Of a stretch of DNA of 64,000 nt, positions 61,119-64,000 are shown one piece after another. Made by a program: the position numbers and the translations under genes. Source of the stretch: Stutzerimonas stutzeri (GTDB lineage: Bacteria > Pseudomonadota > Gammaproteobacteria > Pseudomonadales > Pseudomonadaceae); the NCBI RefSeq assembly GCF_002890915.1, contig NZ_POUT01000001.1:620001-684000 (forward strand). The letters run 5' to 3'. Below the pieces are notes generated by a model. It worked only from the letters and a program-made list of their open reading frames with translations. It was not told the origin of the DNA and made no database searches. Each line of letters starts with the position of its first letter. The first letter of the stretch is position 1.

Positions 61119-61665
61119 GCCGGTGAAGCTGATCGTGCTGGACCGCGACGGCGTGATCAACGAGGACTCCGACGCGTACGTCAAGTCGGTGGACGAGTGG
61201 ATCCCCATCCCGGGCTCGCTGGAGGCCATCGCGCGGCTGTGCAAGGCCGGCTGGACGGTGGCGGTGGCCACCAACCAGTCCGGTGTGGCGCGCGGCAAGT
61301 TCGATGCGAGCACCCTCGGCGACATGCATTTCAAGATGCAGCAACTGGTGATGGAGCAGGGCGGGCGCATCGATCTGATCGTGCACTGCCCGCACGGCCC
61401 GGACGACGGCTGCGAGTGCCGCAAGCCCAAGCCGGGGATGTACCGCAGCATCGCCGAGCACTTCGGCCTGGCGGACCTCAAGGGCGTCCCGGTGGTCGGC
61501 GACAGCCATCGTGACCTGCATGCCGGCATGCTGCTCGGTGGCGTGCCCTACCTGGTCAGGACCGGCAAGGGCCTGCGGACGCTGGAAGGCGCGCTGCCGC
61601 CGGGCACGCAGGTCTTCGATGACCTGGCCGCCGTTGTCGATCATCTACTCGAGAGTTCTCGATGA
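61087..61665 (+). CDS. gmhB: D-glycero-beta-D-manno-heptose 1,7-bisphosphate 7-phosphatase
   Basis: A 192-residue HAD-family phosphatase in ADP-heptose synthesis for the lipopolysaccharide inner core. The HAD motif LDRDGVIN is at residues 18-25, and TNQSGVARG follows. The zinc loop is [18 protein letters not shown], specific to GmhB. The TTG start at 61087 is chosen because AGAGGA lies seven bases upstream; it lies within the end of glyS. An alternative GTG at 61123 starts nearer the catalytic motif but lacks a ribosome binding site. Its stop overlaps plsC by four bases. Confidence 0.93.
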   Translation: MALPIFPHLAKPVKLIVLDRDGVINEDSDAYVKSVDEWIPIPGSLEAIARLCKAGWTVAVATNQSGVARGKFDASTLGDMHFKMQQLVMEQGGRIDLIVHCPHGPDDGCECRKPKPGMYRSIAEHFGLADLKGVPVVGDSHRDLHAGMLLGGVPYLVRTGKGLRTLEGALPPGTQVFDDLAAVVDHLLESSR

Positions 61666-62408
61666 GCCTGCTGCCCCTGCGCATCGCGCTGTTCTATTTC
61701 CTGCTGGCGTTCACCGCCTTCGCCTGGTGCCTGGTCAGTCTGGCCTGCGCACCGTTCATGGGCTTCCGCGCACGCTACCGCTTCGTGGTGCAGAACTGGT
61801 GCCGCTGCGCCGTCTGGCTGGCCAGGACCCTGGTCGGCCTGCGCTATGAAGTGCACGGCGCGGAAAACATCCCGGCGCGTCCCTGCGTGATCCTGGCCAA
61901 GCACCAGAGCACTTGGGAAACCTTCTTCCTCTCGGCGTATTTCGAGCCGCTGACCCAGGTGCTCAAGCGCGAGCTGCTGCGGGTGCCCTTCTTCGGCTGG
62001 GCGATCATGCTGCTCAAGCCCATCGCCATCGATCGCGACAATCCCAAGGCAGCCCTGCGCCAGGTCGCCAAGCAGGGCCACGAGCGGCTGGAGCAGGGCG
62101 CCTGGGTGCTGATCTTCCCGGAAGGCACCCGGGTACCGGTCGGCCAGCCGGCCAAGTTCTCGCGCAGCGGCGCAGCGCTGGCGATCAATGCCAACCTGCC
62201 GGTACTGCCGATCGCCCACAACGCCGGCATGTTCTGGCCCAAGGCCGGTTGGGGCAAGCGCCCGGGCACCATTCAGGTGGTCATCGGCCCGACCATGCAC
62301 GGCGAAAGCGGGAGCCCGCGCGCCATCGCCGAGCTCAACCAGCGCGCCGAGGATTGGGTGAACGCCCAGGTGCAGCAGCTCGAAGCCCAGGGTCGTCCGG
62401 GCGACTGA
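61662..62408 (+). CDS. Lysophospholipid acyltransferase, PlsC family
   Basis: A 248-residue inner-membrane acyltransferase of the 1-acyl-glycerol-3-phosphate acyltransferase type. The catalytic HX4D/E motif is AKHQSTWETFF, and the acceptor-binding FPEGTRVPVGQ is present. Two N-terminal hydrophobic stretches (LFYFLLAFTAFAWCLVSLAC) anchor it. In P. aeruginosa the gene at this place was named lptA, a name now used for a different protein, so no symbol is given. It starts inside the gmhB stop. Substrate choice among lysophospholipids cannot be read. Confidence 0.92.
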   Translation: MSLLPLRIALFYFLLAFTAFAWCLVSLACAPFMGFRARYRFVVQNWCRCAVWLARTLVGLRYEVHGAENIPARPCVILAKHQSTWETFFLSAYFEPLTQVLKRELLRVPFFGWAIMLLKPIAIDRDNPKAALRQVAKQGHERLEQGAWVLIFPEGTRVPVGQPAKFSRSGAALAINANLPVLPIAHNAGMFWPKAGWGKRPGTIQVVIGPTMHGESGSPRAIAELNQRAEDWVNAQVQQLEAQGRPGD

Positions 62409-62458
62409 CCTTTTTCCACGGCGCGACACGGAAGTCTGCCCCTCTACACGAGTCTCGT

Positions 62459-63835
62459 ATGCAGCAGATTCCCAACCATCAGCTGGTCGCCGAATGGCTG
62501 CGCCTGCTGGACGAACACCCCGCCGAGGCCGCCGCCGCCCTGCACGCCGCAGCGGAAGCAAGCAGCGCCGAACTGGCGCGCTACTTCTACGAGCAGATGT
62601 TGGCCGACCCGCACTCGGCCAGCTTCCTGTCCCATGAACAGGTGAAGAACCGCCTCGGCCAGTCCATGCAGAACTGGATCATGACGATCTTTTCCGCCAC
62701 CGCGCAGAGCGACCTGGATGCCGTCGTCGACCTGCAGCGCAAGATCGGCGAAATTCATGCGCGGATCGAGATTCCGGTCAGCCTGGTACTGCGCGGAGCC
62801 CGCTCGCTCAAGGGGCGCCTGCGCCAGCTGCTGGAGCAGCGCGGCCTGGACGAGCCGGTGCGGCGCAAGGCGGCGCGAATGGGCGCGGACATCATCGACC
62901 TGGCGGTGGAGATCATCTGCTTCGCCTTCTCCCAGTCGCATGACCGCAACTCGCGGGCCGAGGAAGCCTACCGGCTGTTCTCGGTATCGCAGAACATCGG
63001 TGCCGAGAAGGAGCGTCAGCGCGCCGCGCTGCTGGACTGGGAAAACCAGTTGATGTTCGACCTGGCCATCGGCAACACCGGCGGCATGCTGCCGCAACTG
63101 GCCGGTTCGGAGTTCGGCCTGTGGTTCCGCCACAAGGCCTCGCATGCCTTCCAGGGTTCGCCGGAAAGCGCCAGCATTCTCGACTACATCGAGCAGATCG
63201 ACCGGGGCCTGGCCGGCCTCGCGGCGCAGGCGCCCGGGAGCAGCGGCCACCTGCCGGCGCTGCACCAGATTCGCGAGCATACCCGCTCGATCAAGTTCCT
63301 CCTCGACAGCCTGTTCGAGCAGGCCAACGACCTCGAGGCCGGTCGCGACGTGCTGACGCGCCTGCTCAACCGCAAGTTCCTGCCGGTGGTGATGGGCAAG
63401 GAAGTGCTCTACAGCCGCCAGTCCGGCAACACCTTCGGCGTGCTGATCATCGATGTCGATCATTTCAAGAAGATCAACGACTGCCATGGCCACGACGGCG
63501 GCGACCTGATCCTGCAGCAGGTCGCCACGCTGCTCGCCGCCAACACCCGGGGTGGCGACTATGCGTTCCGCCTCGGCGGCGAGGAGTTTCTCCTGGTACT
63601 GGTGGACATCGACGCCGAAAAGGCACTGCGCGCCGCGGAGAAGCTGCGCGAGCGCATCGCCAGGGAACGCTTCCGCCTGCCGCAGGGCGGCGAATTGAGC
63701 GTGACGGTGAGCATCGGCATGGCGGTACACGATGGCCATCCCGACTACGAGCGCCTGCTGCAGCGCGCCGACCAGGCGCTCTACCAGGCGAAGAACGCCG
63801 GGCGCAATTGCTGCGTGCTCAGCAAGCCGGAGTGA
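62459..63835 (+). CDS. Globin-coupled diguanylate cyclase (DosC-like)
   Basis: A 458-residue protein aligned, from memory, along its whole length with E. coli DosC. Residues 1-155 are a sensor globin with proximal histidine H100 in EIHARIEIPV and the distal-side tyrosine Y44 in YFYEQM, so haem and oxygen binding are expected. A middle domain (about 170-295) holds FGLWFRHKASHAF. The C-terminal GGDEF domain has active GGEEF at 373-377 and an I-site RGGD at 364-367 for product inhibition. It would make c-di-GMP according to oxygen level. No phosphodiesterase partner (DosP) is adjacent. The start at 62459 is favoured by the globin's N-terminus. Confidence 0.92.
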   Translation: MQQIPNHQLVAEWLRLLDEHPAEAAAALHAAAEASSAELARYFYEQMLADPHSASFLSHEQVKNRLGQSMQNWIMTIFSATAQSDLDAVVDLQRKIGEIHARIEIPVSLVLRGARSLKGRLRQLLEQRGLDEPVRRKAARMGADIIDLAVEIICFAFSQSHDRNSRAEEAYRLFSVSQNIGAEKERQRAALLDWENQLMFDLAIGNTGGMLPQLAGSEFGLWFRHKASHAFQGSPESASILDYIEQIDRGLAGLAAQAPGSSGHLPALHQIREHTRSIKFLLDSLFEQANDLEAGRDVLTRLLNRKFLPVVMGKEVLYSRQSGNTFGVLIIDVDHFKKINDCHGHDGGDLILQQVATLLAANTRGGDYAFRLGGEEFLLVLVDIDAEKALRAAEKLRERIARERFRLPQGGELSVTVSIGMAVHDGHPDYERLLQRADQALYQAKNAGRNCCVLSKPE

Positions 63836-63897
63836 GCGCCTGGAGAGTCTACGGCAGGGCAGGGCGCGTGGCCTGAGCAAGGCTTGGACTGGCTCTT

Positions 63898-64000
63898 GTA
63901 GGTTGGGTTGAGCAACGCGAAGCCCAACGAGCCGGAGCATCAAGCAATGCTTCGCTACGCTCGGCCTCTTGTGACAACGTCGCCTCGCTAAGCGTTGGGC
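63898..64000. repeat. Family B repeat and a truncated inverted partner at the window edge
   Basis: GTAGGTTGGGTTGAGCAACG followed by CGAAGCCCAACG lies at 63898-63931. The last bases, CGCTAAGCGTTGGGC, look like the start of an inverted copy cut by the edge. No gene is seen after the diguanylate cyclase. Confidence 0.78.

Noticed and set aside
58977-61529. An 850-codon open frame on the minus strand opposite glyS and gmhB
   Set aside because: Same explanation: no domain, biased composition, and two clearly real genes on the other strand.

Overview
The window is GC-rich bacterial chromosome that reads as a Pseudomonas of the stutzeri type (Stutzerimonas). The main evidence is gene order. The blocks trpI/trpBA, aroE-hemF-qor-tsaC-dprA-LysM, def-fmt-rsmB-trkA, PilZ-acyltransferase-tag and glyQ-glyS-gmhB-plsC are arranged as I remember them beside the Pseudomonas aeruginosa replication origin. 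The species-group call is inference; no rRNA or marker gene was searched. If the order holds, dnaA/gyrB and oriC should lie shortly beyond the right end. No tRNA, rRNA, CRISPR array, insertion sequence with transposase, or prophage was found.

Left part (1-24,750) is mostly accessory metabolism. It holds the 3' end of a phosphonate (C-P lyase) operon (phnN, phnP); a TAXI-type TRAP transporter with fused permease and a DUF1850 protein; a zinc peptidase lipoprotein; two tandem related lipoproteins; a luciferase-like oxidoreductase; and dodecin. Next is a candidate galactofuranose unit on the minus strand (glycosyltransferase, UDP-galactopyranose mutase, glycoside hydrolase, ABC exporter) facing a divergent galE. 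A minus-strand DctPQM TRAP transporter follows, in a row with a TauE/SafE permease and a cytosolic Ggt-family Ntn-hydrolase, with an Lrp-type regulator nearby.

Middle part (24,750-41,600): trpBA with divergent trpI, a YghU-type glutathione transferase, an MsbA-type ABC protein, DUF1993, a small AT-richer islet with a membrane zinc-ribbon gene and an inverted repeat, a LysR regulator, phosphoglucomutase, a TonB receptor/PepSY/DUF2946 metal-uptake set, PBP7 (pbpG), and a CigR-like/DUF883/Rossmann trio.

Right part (41,600-64,000) is the conserved origin-proximal housekeeping set: shikimate and haem synthesis, tRNA modification, DNA uptake, peptide deformylation and formyl-Met-tRNA synthesis, 16S rRNA methylation, K+ uptake, lipid A acylation, DNA repair, glycyl-tRNA synthetase and heptose/phospholipid synthesis. 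An ectoine ABC uptake operon (ehuBCDA) sits directly after trkA, putting two osmoadaptation functions side by side. The window ends with a globin-coupled diguanylate cyclase resembling E. coli DosC.

Many intergenic gaps carry short palindromic repeats of at least five families, including one 108-bp tandem array. Starts were chosen by Shine-Dalgarno position, neighbouring stops and family length, and several genes use GTG or TTG.
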